In this document: piece after piece, positions 13,301 to 28,300 of the stretch
How the letters are laid out: each line of letters begins with the position of its first letter
Position numbering within the stretch: position 1 is the first letter of the stretch
Assembly: GCF_025370935.1 (NCBI RefSeq)
Contig: NC_133490.1
Location: 8,232,239 to 8,296,238 of the forward strand
Length of the DNA stretch: 64,000 nucleotides
Source of the DNA: Choristoneura fumiferana
Taxonomy: Eukaryota > Arthropoda > Insecta > Lepidoptera > Tortricidae
Direction of reading: 5' to 3'
Position numbers and translations under genes: made by a program
The notes under the pieces: generated by a model
What the model saw: the letters and a program-made list of their open reading frames with translations, nothing else
Database searches by the model: none
Told to the model about the DNA's origin: nothing

Positions 13301-16300
13301 ATGCGAAATTGACAAAAGGCATCGACCGTACAGGGAAACAATTTTTAAAATCACTTCACTCGAAAATACAATTTGAAAGTAAAAATCTGTGTATTGCTAC
13401 ATTAGAACTCAATTTAAATAAGCTCGTTGAAGTGGCAATGGACAGGCCATATAGCAAGGACAGCAGATGGCCGTTGGGGCGGAAAAGTTCTCGAATGGAG
13501 ACCGCGAATCGAAAAGGACATCCACCAACGAGATGGACGGAGGATCTGGTTAAAGCCATGGGATCATGGATGTAGGTTGCTGCCAACCGAAGCATTGGAA
13601 GTCTATAGAGGAGGCCTATGTCCAACAATGGGGTGTCCTATGGCTGACGTGACGATAAAGCATTTAGCCAGGTTTTAACAGTTACCTTTCAAGAAGCCTC
13701 GGTTCTTTGAGTTGTTGAGTGTGTCGCTGTACTCCGAGTCGATGTCTGCGCGGGAGTCGGGCCCGATCAACAGGTCCAGCGAGTTCGTCAGTTTGTGCTC
13801 CATTCTGCACACACGCATTTTTGAATGTTATATTTATTTTCAAACAAAACTATTTTTTCAAATGTGTGTGTGTGTTGTTCAAATGATTTGCTCTATTTGT
13901 CGATCCTTTAGGGATAAGTCCGCCTTTGTACTCGGCACTTTTTTGTAACATTTTTGTATTTCCTATCTTACGCACACATTGACGCGTGTACAGACTTCGT
14001 CGTGCTTGTGTAGGTTCAAGAACGCGTATTTTGTAAGTCGTGGCCGCCGTGTGCCACTACACTACACAGCCTCTACGCATCCTCGTATTTATGCAGTTGC
14101 ATTTAATTTTAGCTTTACAATTATATATAAATAAATTACTTATGTACATTATTTAAAGTTAAAACTTACCGATGCAAATTTTTTTCATTGTATTGGCAAC
14201 ACGAGTAGTTTTTTTGGAATCTATATACGGCGTTGAGTATAGCAAATTATCAGGAGTTATTATAGCTTTATACAAATCTATTGAATCGTATTTAGTTCGA
14301 CAAGTTCGTAATTTATCTTTCTTTCACAACAAGCTTCAGTAAACTTTAGTAAGCTAGTTGAGTAAGCAAGATAAATACGAAATTTTCCGACAAAATACGA
14401 CGGCAATACATTATTCACTACATCTATACTTTTGTAGTTTTTGAGTATTCCTCAAAAAGTTGTACAGTCATGAAATTGACTAAAAATCAGTTTGGTCAAG
14501 AAATCATCAACATAAACCGCATAAAACATCCAAAATTTCTTGACGTCAGGAAAACGTCACGAAATCTTGTGAGAAAACAATCGTAATTTTGTAACTTCAT
14601 CGAAACTTACTATTGGATCCAACAACAAAGATTATCTGACTTTTTATCACGTTTACCACAATGTTTTGCATACATTAAATTTAAACACAATATTACTTTT
14701 TTTTTGTGTTGAAATAGCCTCAGGATTTTTTTAAGTATACAACTGAAAATGGTCAACTTTTCGAGAAATAGTATTTTTAATCTGTTCCAATTTCGATATA
14801 ATTTAAACAAATTTACTTGTGGTACGGCGCGTGCCGGTCGTGGGGCGGGGGGTTGGGGCGGGCGGTGGCCACGTCGGGCAGGTTGTGCGGCTGCTCCATG
14901 CGGAACGCTCGCTCGATCTCCCCCTTCTTCTCCCATACTTCCTTGAAGAAGGGCGTATAGAAGGCAGCTGTGGGTGAAAAGTTGGTTTTAAGAATAACAG
15001 GAATAAGAGTATATCCAAATGTATACAAAATTAATTAATATGAAAGTAAAGTAAACGTTGGCATCTTTAATCTTATATCATTACATTAGCAATAGAGATG
15101 ACAGCAAGATTGGGCATCGTGTCGAGCACTAGGACGTTTACCTTAATTTGTTCGGAATCAAAAGTAGAAGTAGTAATGGGATATCGAGTATAGTGACATA
15201 CTTTAAACGCAGGTTGTATTTTGTTTTAAACTCCTTTTTTCACTGTGGCCAGTCTTATTGTACGAATTTCGGGAGTAGAAATAAGAAATCAAGTAGAATT
15301 ACGGACTTAGCATTACATACGATTATTTTGACATTATCAAGATATTTGGAAATAATTAACTTTAAAACATTGCACATTTGGGCGGTACGAGATGGCACGA
15401 GACCCCCTTTTTCACCATTCAATGATTAATTTTATGTGACAGATATCTGTGATGCCGTCAGTGTTAAGTTTTCCAAATAGACGCGAGACGGCATAAAATT
15501 GATCTGTCAAATAAAAATTATCAATGAGTGGTGAAGCAGGTCCTAAAACTGTTCTCCTACGCGTCCGCGGCCACACTCACACTTGTTCTCCGCGCTGCTG
15601 GTGTAAGTGGTGAAGTGAGCCGCGAGCCGGTCCGCCGTGGCGTTCCCCTCCGTTATGAGCGCGTGCCCCAAGTCCGTGCCGAAGAACGCGTTCGCCGCGG
15701 AACCGCCGCCGTCGGTCACCGCCACCATTTGTATCGGCAAGTTGGGGATGTTCATGGAGAACGCACTGCAAATAAATAAGGAGTTGAAAGCAGTTACTCT
15801 TACAAATCTGTTCACTCACGAAGGCGCGCCCCTCCACAGCTAATTATCAATGTGCACGAGTAAACCTCGTACTTACACGTTGTCTTAAGTCTCAGTGTGC
15901 GTGACTGACGGTACGCTTGCGACTGAGGACACTTTCGAGCTACGCACACATAAACCTTGTCGTACGGATACGTTTAAAACTACAATTATAAAATGTGGAA
16001 GGGCGCGCCTTCGTGTTGTTGTGTTGTAATGTATAATCCTTCTTTTTCACGTTTATACGTCTAATCTAAACTTCACAAAGAACCTAGAACGTTTACTAAA
16101 ATCACAAACCGGACCAACTTACTTCAAAGTCGCTAAACTGGCTTTCCGCTTGGCCGAGTAGATGAGTATAAAGCCATGTATAAGCTCCTCTCTGAACTGC
16201 GTCGCTCCGTGGAAACTCGATATTATAACCTGTGAAAGAAAACATAATATTTAAACTCTAGAATCAGGAAACACGGGGCTCGGTAGTGCGTGCTGACTAA

Positions 16301-19300
16301 AGATAAAGATATTGTCTTTCGTTCACGATAGAGTATATTCATTTGTCACTCCTTCTCAATAGTAAGAAACAGCACGCAAGCATTGTATCAGTCACCAGAG
16401 TGCACTATTCTATTACACATAATTTCCATCACACATGCTCGTAAGCAGTGTCGTAACATGCAGGCTAACTTGGCCCTAAATAAAACTCAAGGACCTTTTT
16501 TACTAGTACGAGTAATACTTTTTACTAGTACGAGTAATACTTTTTACTAGTAATCCATACTAATATTATAAATGCGAAAGTGTGTGTATTTGTGTTTGTA
16601 TGTTTGTCCGTCTTTCACGTCGAAACGGAGCGACGGATCGACGTTTTTTGCCATGGAGGCAGTTTACGGGCCAGAGAGTGACATAGCCTACTTTTTATCC
16701 CGGAAAATGTACAGTTCCCGAGGGAACAGCGCGCGATAACCGAATCCCACGCGGGCGAAGCCACGGGCAAAAGCTAGTACAATATATATGGAGTTCGTTT
16801 CGCAAGGAAGAGAATAATTGGGACTACAAATTGTCATATCAACGAAATTCCTGAAACTTCCATAGTGAGCGGGTTCGTGTTCTCACCTCGACCTTCCGCT
16901 TGGAATCCCCGAGGAAGGTCTTATGACGATGGAGCGCTCCCCGGTGAGGAAGCACGCTCATACAGAACATACACAACATTGTTCTGGAAGCTTCCTTCGT
17001 AGCTAGCTTGAGTTCTCACCTCGACCTTCCGCTTGGAGTCCCTGGGGAAGGTCTCTATGACGAAGGAACGACCCCGGTGAGGAAGCACACTTGTACAGAG
17101 CATACACAACATTGATCTGGAAGCTTTCTTCGTAGCTGGCTCGTGCTCTCACCTCGACCTTCCGCTTGGAGTCCCCGAGGAAGGTCTCTATGACGATGGA
17201 GCGGTCCCCGGTGAGGAAGCACGCGCGGTGCAGCAGCAGCGGGCTCAGTACGCGCTCCGGAGAGTACGGGTCGTCGCAGAACATGCACACCATTATTCTG
17301 AGAACAAGTGCCGAGATAAAGACGCTTCAGGAGTAACAACTTCTATTGGAGTAATAATTAGAGATAGACATTTCTTCAGCTTTCTTAAATTTCCGCTTCG
17401 TAACGAAGAATGCGGTCGCGAATGACGCTTTCACGGAAAACGAGAAAAGTAGATTTTAATAAATCTACTAATCCTTACTAGATTTAAAAATATATATAGT
17501 TATAAAATGTTCAATAAGTCTATCTTTACGTTTTTTGGCATGAAAATAGTTCTGCAACATGGAACAAAGGTACTGTTTTTTTTACTAGAAAGTGCTAATA
17601 ATCGCGTTTTGTTTTAGGATCGATATAGTTTTCATGAAAATACTCCGTTTTTGCTTACTGAATTTCAGGCTTTCTACAATATTTACATACATGTATTTTT
17701 TTAATTTTATAGATATACACATATACAGGCCATTTATTCAAAAAAAAGTTAAAACCCGGCATAGCTATTACAGCGCTCTTCGTTACGAGGGCAGACTTGT
17801 TATCCGGACATTCTTAGTTACATTACTCTAATCAACAATAAACCTTTTTTATCAATTTTATGGCTCGAAATCTAACATAGAAACACTTCCAAATTTTGGC
17901 ACGAAGTAAAAAGTAAAGACCAATAAAAGGGCAAGCAATAAGGTCAATAATGGTGAAACAGCAAGGAAAATAATTTTCATTTCAAAACTCCCTACCTTAT
18001 GTCAGAATCGAAGCACACGATAAGATCCCTATACAGATGCGCGTAGCTGGCCTTCTCTCTGTTCGCACGAATCAGCTCCTGGATCGCGTCGGAAGTCAGC
18101 GCCTCCGTGCCTAACTCGTTCACTGACGCTTCCATGTACGAGCAATGGAGGCTGAAAAAAAGTTTTTTTATTTTAGTTTAGTTTATGTAAGTTGTCTATG
18201 GTCATCGTGGAATATGACGTCATAGTACACTCGAGTTCATAAAGTCGTGAGCAAAAATTTGATCAAAAATATCTGAACACGACTCTGTTGTTAACGGCGT
18301 AGAAGCGTGTTCAGATATTTTTGATCAAATTTTTGCTCACAAGTTTATTACTCGACTGCACATGTCGAATCTTTCTAATTGACAACTTAAAACGTCCACA
18401 TGTTCGGGTTTTTCAAAGATATTTAAATATATCTAACATCTCTGGTAGCATGGTAAACGGTTGTTTTGCTCTGAATGTGAGCTCTGTTTAAGTTCGAAAC
18501 GCGTCAGTGTAGTGTGGTGATGGTGATAGTTAGGTTTGTGTAATTTGCATGTTCTTACAGTGTGGAGGTGGCGGAACTGCATGAACACATTTCTTGCATA
18601 AACGTAGCTATCATAAGGTCGCGGGTGAGCAAAGTAATTGTTTTAGTTCATTGATATGGACCTCCGCAAAGTAACGCCTGATTCAATCACTTATTTAAAA
18701 ATATCTTTCAAAACTCAAGTTTGTCAAGCAATACAGATGCTTTTTTTACACCGAAATATTTGACCACTTTCACGCCTGATTGATGGTGAGCAAGATGTGG
18801 ACTAAAATGGAGCACGTTAGCCTAACAAGTGCCCATTCACCCTAGATTTGAAGACGGCCAGATTTTAGCGATCAGGGAACACAGAAGCTGGCAGAGAATT
18901 CCACTCCTTAGCTGTCCGGATAATAGAGCACGAGCGAAAACGATTTGTCCGAATTTTAGGGATGCTGACAACATAACATTTGAACAAAATAAAAAATACC
19001 AGCACACTTCCTATTCCTCTAAATTTTTAGAGTCTAAAATATCAAAGGTCTCACTTGTCGGCAAGATTCTGCCCTTCCTCTTGCAGCCTCATCAGCTCTT
19101 TCTTGTCCATGCCTTCGTCCTGGACGAACATCACGACCAACGGCAAACCCTGCGAATCAATCGAGTTAATACAGCGTGTATTTTGTATACACCAGTCAAA
19201 TTTCATCGTGTCTCCACTCTATGGACAAAAAATGAAATCCCGAGTAGCGATCCTTCTCAGGGATATTCGAATATCAGCCATAGGATGTCCACTGTTGGAC

Positions 19301-22300
19301 ATAGGCCTCCCCCATAGACCTCCAAGTGCCTCGGTTGGAAGCGGCTTGCATCCACCTTGAACCCGCGACTTTAACCAGCTCATCCGTCCATCTCGTTGGC
19401 GGACATCCTACGCTGCGCTTTCCGACCCGCGGTCTCCACTCGAGAACCTTTCGGCCCCAACGACCATCTGTTCTCCGTGCTATATGGCCTGCCCATTGCC
19501 ACTTCAACGAGCTAATTCGCTTGGCAATGTCGGTGACCCTTGTTCTGCTACGTATCTTCTCATTTCTGATTCGATCCCGTAGAGAAACCCGAAGCATAGC
19601 TCTCTCCACAGCTCGCTGAGCAATTCTGAGCCTATTTATAAGACCTATAGTGAAGCACCATGTCTCGGATCCATATGTCATCACTGGCAACACACATTGG
19701 TGTTCTGAAGTATTAAATAGTAAATCAGTTATTTCTCCGTTAATACTGTAGTGTTTTGGTATGAGGCTTTGTACATAGGTTAGAAATAGCCAAATCAACA
19801 CGTTCTATTCATCTTTGGCCAGAGGGTAGAGAGTAGAGACACGTTGTACAGTCTCAGCAGCAGAAGTAGATGAGCAGTTGTGGTGCTGAAAATGATCTTA
19901 ACACTCTCTCATTACCTCGGCAGTGGAGTGGTGTGATCATTTTGTGCACCATAACCTCCATTTCTGCTGGTTGTATTACATTTCTATTGAACTAACCTGA
20001 AAAGGCAACTTGTCCTCCTGTTCTAGACTAGAAAGCAGAGTTTTCTCGGCGCATCCCCGTATGTACTCAAAGGACTCTTGGTCTTGGTACACGCAGAAGT
20101 AACCTGTTCACAATCAAAGGTTAATGATAAGTATAGATCGCAATTACCTAAACTTCGCGGAAGGACAAGGACCTCGCTTCGTGCAAGTTGCATTACATTG
20201 CGAGGCCGTAAAGCCAACGAGTTTGTAATGGTCAATCGAGCGCCGCAATCTAATGCAACTTGCACAATTTTTCTTGCAAGTCTAACTCGGCTTAACAACC
20301 ACAAAAAAAAAGATTTGGCGGTCCCACACTCGCTTATTTTTTTTTATTACTACAGCAACTATAGAAAACTACACATTTAGTATTTACACAGCAGGCAACT
20401 CTGAAATTAACAGAAAGCGAGTGAAACAAAGAGTAAAATTAGAAAATCCAATTTTTCAAATACCTATATGAGTTCCTACACACATCAGAAGATCGTTCGG
20501 ATACTCATTATCCCTTGTAAAATTTTATGTTTTGACTCAGCAGTAATATGCCTATATTGAAATGCTCAAACAAAACTGTCTTGGGAAAAAAGTATCCCCA
20601 GACACCTATGATGAGTGAGGCAGTTGTATTAACCTCCTGCGGCCCATGTTTTATGGACATGTCTTTATGTCACTTGTGAGAGAATTCGATGTCACATTAC
20701 AATAAGTCCTATACACCGCGGGCCCCAGGAACCCGACAAATTTTAACAGCGCATTCCCGACGATAATACTAGTAAATAATGTTATATCGACATAGGTTCA
20801 GTTGTATCTTAACAAAATATTTTTTTGAACAAAATTAATAAGTTTTGTGCGGTCACGAGCGTTAATTTGAGACCCATTTCGTCAAAAAATTGAGAGAAAT
20901 TGATTGAAAGTTGAGAGAGTGAGAAAGATAATCCAATCCCAAGCCGAGAAACAGAGTAAGCAAACGACACTTTACGAGTTGCTACATCACACGATGTACG
21001 GAGAGTGCGGTGAGGGTATGTGTGAGGGATTTGGTGCTATAGTATAAAGGAGGCTGAGAGGTTATTACCGTTAGGCGTAAAGTCGTCTATGTTAGTAGTC
21101 TCCGCGCTGAAGTCGTCAGTGCGCACGCGCTGCTCGACGCGCCACGCCGCGCCCTGCACGGCCGCGCGCCGCTCCGAGTCGCAGCCCGCCAAAAGGCGTT
21201 TACCGAACTCACCCGCCACGCCTTCCACCTGAACAGAACATTTATTTTTCTCAAACATGCTCGGAAATGTATGCGTTAATATCACGAAATAGAGACATGA
21301 AGTTTCTCATTTATGGCTGCCTACCACCTCCCTACATAACTTCTTGGCCTAGGCCATGAAGTATGTATGAAAATCCATTATTGTCCGCTGCTCTAACTTT
21401 TTAATTTGCTTACTACATTAAACTGACAAAAGAAAAATTACAAACAGCCAACCACCACTACTCTGTAAGCATTTGCGATGTGATGCGATGCGACGGACGG
21501 AAGGACGGACGGACTGATGGGCGGACGGATGGATGGATGGATGGATGGATGGATGGATAGATGGATGGACGGATGGATGGATGGACGGATGGAAGGACGG
21601 ATGGATGGACAGATGGATGGACGGACGGACGGACGGACTGATGGACGGACGGACGGATGGACGGATGGACGGACGGACGGACGGACGGACGGACGGATGG
21701 ACGGAAGGACGGACGGACGGACGGACGGACGGATGGATGGATGGATGGATGGATGGATGGATGGACGGATGACAGGACGGATGGATGGACGGACGGACGG
21801 ACGGACTGATGGACGGTCGGACGGATGGACGGAAGGACGGACGGACGGACTGATGACGGACGGACGGATGGACGGAAGGACGGACGGACGGACGGACGGA
21901 CGGATGGATGGATGGATGGATGGATGGACGGATGGAAGGACGGATGGATGGACGGACGGACGGACGGACTGATGGACGGACGGACGGATGGACGGAAGAC
22001 GGACAGACGGACGGACAGACGGACGGATGGATGGATGGATGGATGGATGGATGGATGGGATGGATGGATGGATGGATGGATGGATGGATGGATGGATGAA
22101 ATATTTCCTCACATTGTTTGAGAAAAGCACTATACAAGCCTCGGCCAGAACAGGGATTGCTGGACTCGTTTTATCCGGCCTCGTCTACGACTCGGCCGTC
22201 TACCCCGAACTCGTCCATCAATCCCTTACTTCATGGCCTCTGCAGTAATGTACTATTATTTATGTATTAAAAATCAAACAAACACAATAACGTTACATAA

Positions 22301-25300
22301 CAGACATTAATCCTAAAGAGTATTAAGTTGGCATGTTTGCTAAACAAGTATTCACAATAAAAATACTAGCTGTTGCCCGCTACTCCATCCGCGTAGAATT
22401 CGTTTATCGCTATCCCGCGGGAACTATACAATTTTCCGGGATAAATCTATCCTATGTCCTTCTCCGGGACTCAAACTCTCTATATACTGAAATTCATCTA
22501 AATCGGTTCAGCATTTTGACGTGAAGAGGTAACAAACAAACTGACTTAGATAACAGACTAAACGTAAATACAATATAAACATGTTTATTTCCTCAATTAT
22601 GTACAGTTACCTACAATATAGCCAAACTTGCAAAAATATGTTTACACGACTTTATTGGCATAGCATTAAGGTCGTGCAATATTTCTGTAAGTTTGACCGT
22701 ATCGACGTTGCAACTTAACGCCTTTGAACGATGTCTTCCAGGGATCCTTCAAGACTAGATTACGGCTGAATTTCCACCACAAATATACGAGGAAGAAGGA
22801 CAAATTGCGAAGAATGTGCTTGTCATGCTGGGATGATGATAATGATGATTAATCCTGTGGGAACAAGATGATCAAAAAGTACTCACGCCGAGTATGATGA
22901 CATTGATTTGATTGGAGTCAGCGGTGAGGGCCCAGGGCGCGGCCGGCGGGCCCGCCAGGCACTGAGACTCGCCCGTCGACGTCAACGACCTGGTGAAATC
23001 ATGGTCATTTTAATTGTAATTAGGGTTTCTGTGACAGACTAGTTGGCGCTAGTATCGTGTGGTATTTGTATAAACCTAGTCCCGTCTGGTCTAGTTGTAA
23101 TAACTTCGTAAGGCCCAACGTCCTAAATTTAGGATATACGTCAAATCAAATGTCAACTTTTACTAATTGACATTAAGTTTCAAAATCTAATAATCGAAAT
23201 TTGACGAGGGCCTCATGAGAATTCGCCCGGATGGCTACCACCATCTTGCTCACTAATCCTGCCGTGAAGCAGCAGTGCTTGCAATGTTGTGTTTTGGCGT
23301 GGAGAGACCTCTTAGACCTCTAGGTTGGCAACGCATCTGCAATCCCCCTGGTGTTGGCGGTGGTGATCTCTTACCATCAGGAGACCCTCTTGCTCGTTTA
23401 CCATCCAGTCGAATAAAAAAAAAATCATTATACTACCGCCATCTTGCGATATTCCATTTTACTTTTCATATACTATGACTATGACATTGGCCTAATGCTT
23501 TGACCTATGACCTCTCAAACAAAGGATCGTGGGTTCAAATCCGGACCTCGCCTCTGAAAGTTTTCGAAATTCATGTGCAAAATAACATTTTAAATCAAAG
23601 GAAATCATCGCGAGGAAACCTGCACCTGCTAATGGTGTGTGTGAGGTTCCCAATTCCGCACTGGGCTCGCGTGATTTGGCGCCCAAGCCCTCTTATTCCG
23701 AGTTTCTGCCTATGGCCAGCAGTGGGACGTGTACAGGCGAAGCTGACGAAGCACCCCGCACTCACCCGACTCTAGTGTTGAGTATGACGGGCAGCGCCGC
23801 GTCCAAACAGTTGGCGCCGGCCGGGCAGTGCTCCCGCATCGGGCAGTGCACGAAGCCGAGGTGCTGGAACAGCATCAGCTTGCGGTCCTGCTCCATCCGG
23901 TCCAGCATCTTGTATCTGAGGGGGATGGCGACTGTTGTCAGATGACTGAGAAACTCAGATGGTGATACATCTTTATGGACGACCGGATATCCTAGTACCG
24001 TAAACTGCTTCAACTTTGCCCTCTGGCTCCAACATTGCCTGATTCGATTTAGAGTCGATAACTTAGCACTCTTATAGGTTTTAAACTTTTATCTACACTA
24101 GCGACATCTATGTTCCGCTCTCATCGAGAGACGTCACACTCTTTCGGAACCAACCACTCACCCAGACAAGAGATGTCGCTACTAAGCAATCAAATTATGA
24201 TTGGTTTTTTGGAGTCTCTCGATGAGAGCGGAACATAGATGTCGCTAGTGCTGCTGCATAAGTAGCGTAGTAGAAATAAGCAACCTGAGATATGTATGCA
24301 TAGGAAAAATTCGTGTCTAGATTCCTGTCCAGCGGTGGTGTAGGGGTTATAGCACGCAGCACGGATTGCTGAGGACCTGGGTTCGATTCCCAGCGCTGGT
24401 CTCTTTTTCTGGTTTTTCTGTGCATCCATGTCTCAGTTTGTATTTTCGATATGGTTTCACGGGATACCCGTAAAAGTAACAAATTTGGAGTTGAAATAAA
24501 AAATACAAAAAGACTCCAAAAAACCAATCATGTATCTATCTATTTAAGTATATTTACGAGTCTTTACTAGCTTTGGGGTTACGTCGGGTTTTTATAACAA
24601 GATCTTTTAACCAACATCTTTCTAGAACTTTCTACGCCCCCAAAGAAGTATGCTAAGACTATCTCATACCTGAAATCGTCCTGCAATACATCGGTGATCT
24701 CTTTGATATCCTCCTGAGTGATGGTGCCTGTCGGCGATATGCTCTTGAAATGATAGAACAAGTCTGCGTGTTCAAGCAACAGCTCCTGTAACAGTGAAAC
24801 AATCATTGTAACTATGACATCGGGGTTTTCAAGGAAAGGGCTTAAACTTTCTTCAAAGGCCGGCAACAGACCAGCGGGACTCGGGACTCCGAAATTCGAA
24901 ATCGAAGTTCGTGTCGTTCCGTCCCTCAGACGCTTATACTATTCGATACGAGAGTAAAAGGGGCGGTACGATACCAACTATGATTAATTTTCTACTGGGA
25001 CGTGTAATTTCAAATCGTCGATTTTCTATTAGTAGTCATCGACAGTAAATCAACCGTCAATACATGATATCGCATTACCAACCTGCAAGTTATGCTTGGC
25101 ACGCGACTGTATATGCCGCTGGTGCTGGTCGTAGACGCGTTGTTGCTGCTCCTCGGACAGAGCCTCATAGCACTCGCGGCCCATCAGGAGGACTCTGACC
25201 TCCGACAGCTGCTTGCCTGGCGTCACGTAGCCCGTCTCTTCCAGTAAACGCTTGAACTGTTGGCACCATCTGACACAAAAAAAAACATCATTTCAGTATA

Positions 25301-28300
25301 CATCGTTGAACATTTAGATCTGTTGCTATGGGAAAGTCTTAAACTATAAGACACACGAAGATCTTTTCTTAGGAACCATGTCATCGATTTTAGTAACAAG
25401 AAAAACTGAATTCGTACATTTTAAAAATTAAACAATATTTTAATTTTTTATTTGATTGCTTAGTAGCGACATCTCTTGTCTGGGTGAGCGGTTATTTCCG
25501 AAATAATGTAACGTCTCTCGATGAGAGCGAAACATAGATGTCGCTAGTGCTGCTGCTTAAGTAGCGTAGTAAAAAAAGCAACCTGAGATATGTGTGCATA
25601 GGAGAAATTCGTGTCTGTACTGTAGTGGTAGTGTAGGGGTATGGCACGCAGCACGGAATGCTGAGGACCTGGGTTCGATTCCCAGCGCTGGTCTTTTTTT
25701 TGGTTTTACTGTGCATCCATTTCTCAGTTTGTATTTTCGATATGATTTCACGGGTTACCGTAAAAGTAACAAATTTGGAGTTGAAACATAAAATACAAAA
25801 AGACTCCAATTAACCTCCAAAGTCGAGAATCGAGTTCGGAAGTTTTGAAAAATTAAACTTACTTTATTTCTATTTGGATATTGATATAGTGTAGTGGGTC
25901 ATAAGCAAGAAATCGTCACTAATTTAAAAAAAAACGAATCTCAAGATGGATAACTTTTCAGGGTGCACTTTATGACCATTGGGTCAAGGTTCAATTTTGT
26001 TGACGTATTGATTTGAGATACGAGATTTTTTCAAACTAGTGACGAAATGTTACCTGCTTACCACGAGACACGATATCTAGAATTAATAAAAATAGTTCAC
26101 ATTATTTTTTATTTATTATAAAATATCATTTATTATACACATTTACCGTAAGTAATAATGTAAGTTTTATTTTTCAAAACGTCCGGGTTCGATTCCCAAG
26201 CTAAATAGTCGACCAAACGAATTGATAAACGCGTAACTTACTCATAATTCCTCTGTTCCTCCTGAGCTTCGTGTAAGAATGTTTTGAAGACAGAAGACGC
26301 TTCATTCGTCTCCAAGATTTCGTAAGGAATCTTCTGCGACTGTCCCAGAGTCTGCAAAAGTGAAGTTGACAATAAGTATTGGTGTTATATACCTCGCCCG
26401 CTATGATATATCTGGGGCATATTGCATAATATAAAGTACAAGCTAATACTATCAGTGATTTTGGTTGTAACTTGTACTTTTCTGTTGCATAATAAAATAT
26501 GACACACATTACATTACATTTGAAATTTACCACGAGCTTTACGGTGAAGGAAAACATCGTGAGGATACCTGCACAACAAACCTGCGAAGCAATTCAACGG
26601 TGTGTGTGAAGATCCCGATCCGCACTGGGCCCGAATTCTGAGAGGAGGCCTGTGCCCTACAGTGGGTGTACATATGAGTGATAAATATACAAGTGAATAA
26701 GTACAAGCTAATAATATTAGTGATTTTGGTTGTTACTTGTAAATTATTGTTGCATAATAACAAAATACGAGTTATAATATACAAGTGAAAAATATGAGTC
26801 CTAATAACTAATATTATAAGTGCATTTTATTACTTTTTGTTGCAATACGAGTCTAAAAATTCAAATGATTAGTTGTAACTTGTATTTATTACTACATACC
26901 CAAGGACCACGGTAGTTTTGAATTACAAGTGATTTGGTCTAAATGCCCATTGGTCTGACGTACTTTATGGATGGTCCCTTTGGACCTTTTAGTTGTCCGA
27001 AATAAAAATCATTATTATTATTATTAAGGGAGTAGCCATTCGCCGCGTTCCCCTCTGTCAAAGTACATGCCCAACTGGGCATACGAATTTTATAAAACAA
27101 GGCGCGCTCGGGTTTCAAACTAGACCGAATCGAGTCGCGCGAGTGAACGCTGCAGTGCTAAAAATGCCGGATTGTTCAGTTTTCTGCTGTAAAAAGAGAT
27201 CTGGGACATCAAGCTTGCAAAAAGACAGTGTAACATTTCACATGTAAGTTAATTGTTATCGTATTATTGCTATTTAATTACATTTAAACAACAGTCGTAC
27301 ATTTTATTACAATATTACTGTCGGATTCGTTTACCAACATCGAGTCCGCTAATCTGTATAAATTTCGGATCGGTCAAGCGATAAATCCGACTTCTCGCCG
27401 ATGAACAACTTGTCAATGTGTGAGTTTTGAGTTCATCTGTAAACGAATTATTAGAGTATTTGTTGGATTATTTTGTTGAATTATTAGTGTGTTTACATCG
27501 TCATTACAGTCAGGTGGCAGTTTTGTTTTTGCATGCAAGTGTGCGGAACTACACTTGTGTGCACATTTCCAAAACAACAAACGCCAGAACTATTTTAAAG
27601 GTAATCTACCGCTAAGGCTGCTCCCTTCCGATAGGAAGCCCGCGTTGCTCTAAGGGTATAGGTATAGAAAACATAGTGTCCAGCGAGTTGGTCGGCTGTT
27701 TGTTTTGTCATCACTACAAGTGACCTGGTATCGCGTGGCGCGCTCTCCCACGGGCAAGGTGTCGGCGTGCGTGAGCGGCGAGTCGGAGCCGGAGCCGGAG
27801 CCCGACTCGGCGCAGCGCGCGCCGCTGAAGTACACAGAGAAGTCGCGGTGCGCGCGCAGCTGCCGGACCACCATCGGCCAGTCGCTGGAAGGATCATTGG
27901 GCACGTGAATGAGGGCAAAATGCAGACGAAATATCGCTAGATGGCGTTAGTATCGTGAGGTTTTATTGACGTTACGGTCTTGCTTGCAATTGGCTAAACT
28001 AAATGAGCTAATAAATAGTCGAATATCAAAATAAAAAATATACACTGTACGATGGGCTGTGGCTGTAAGGTGGTCAAAAATATCCGCTCATGCATTCTAT
28101 TATTAAGGTATTAGAGTTTATGTATCGATATTTTTCATCACCTTCGCCGCTCCGAAATATCTGATGGAGACTATACCATAAAAGATACCTCGTTGAGTTT
28201 CTTGTCGGATTCTTCTCAACAGAAGTTTTTCCGAACCGGTGGTAGATTTTTTGACAAAAGTGTTTGTTACAGCCTAAATTGAATAAAGATATTTTGACTT

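Noticed and set aside
21418..22137. Long ORFs of IHPS or DGRT repeats on both strands (up to 239 codons)
   Set aside because: They are translations of a GGAC/GGAT tetranucleotide array that lacks stops in several frames; no start context, splice sites or family match.
27341..27615. 62-codon plus-strand ORF after the THAP exon
   Set aside because: It does not continue the THAP pattern and has no clear acceptor; not enough to call a second exon.
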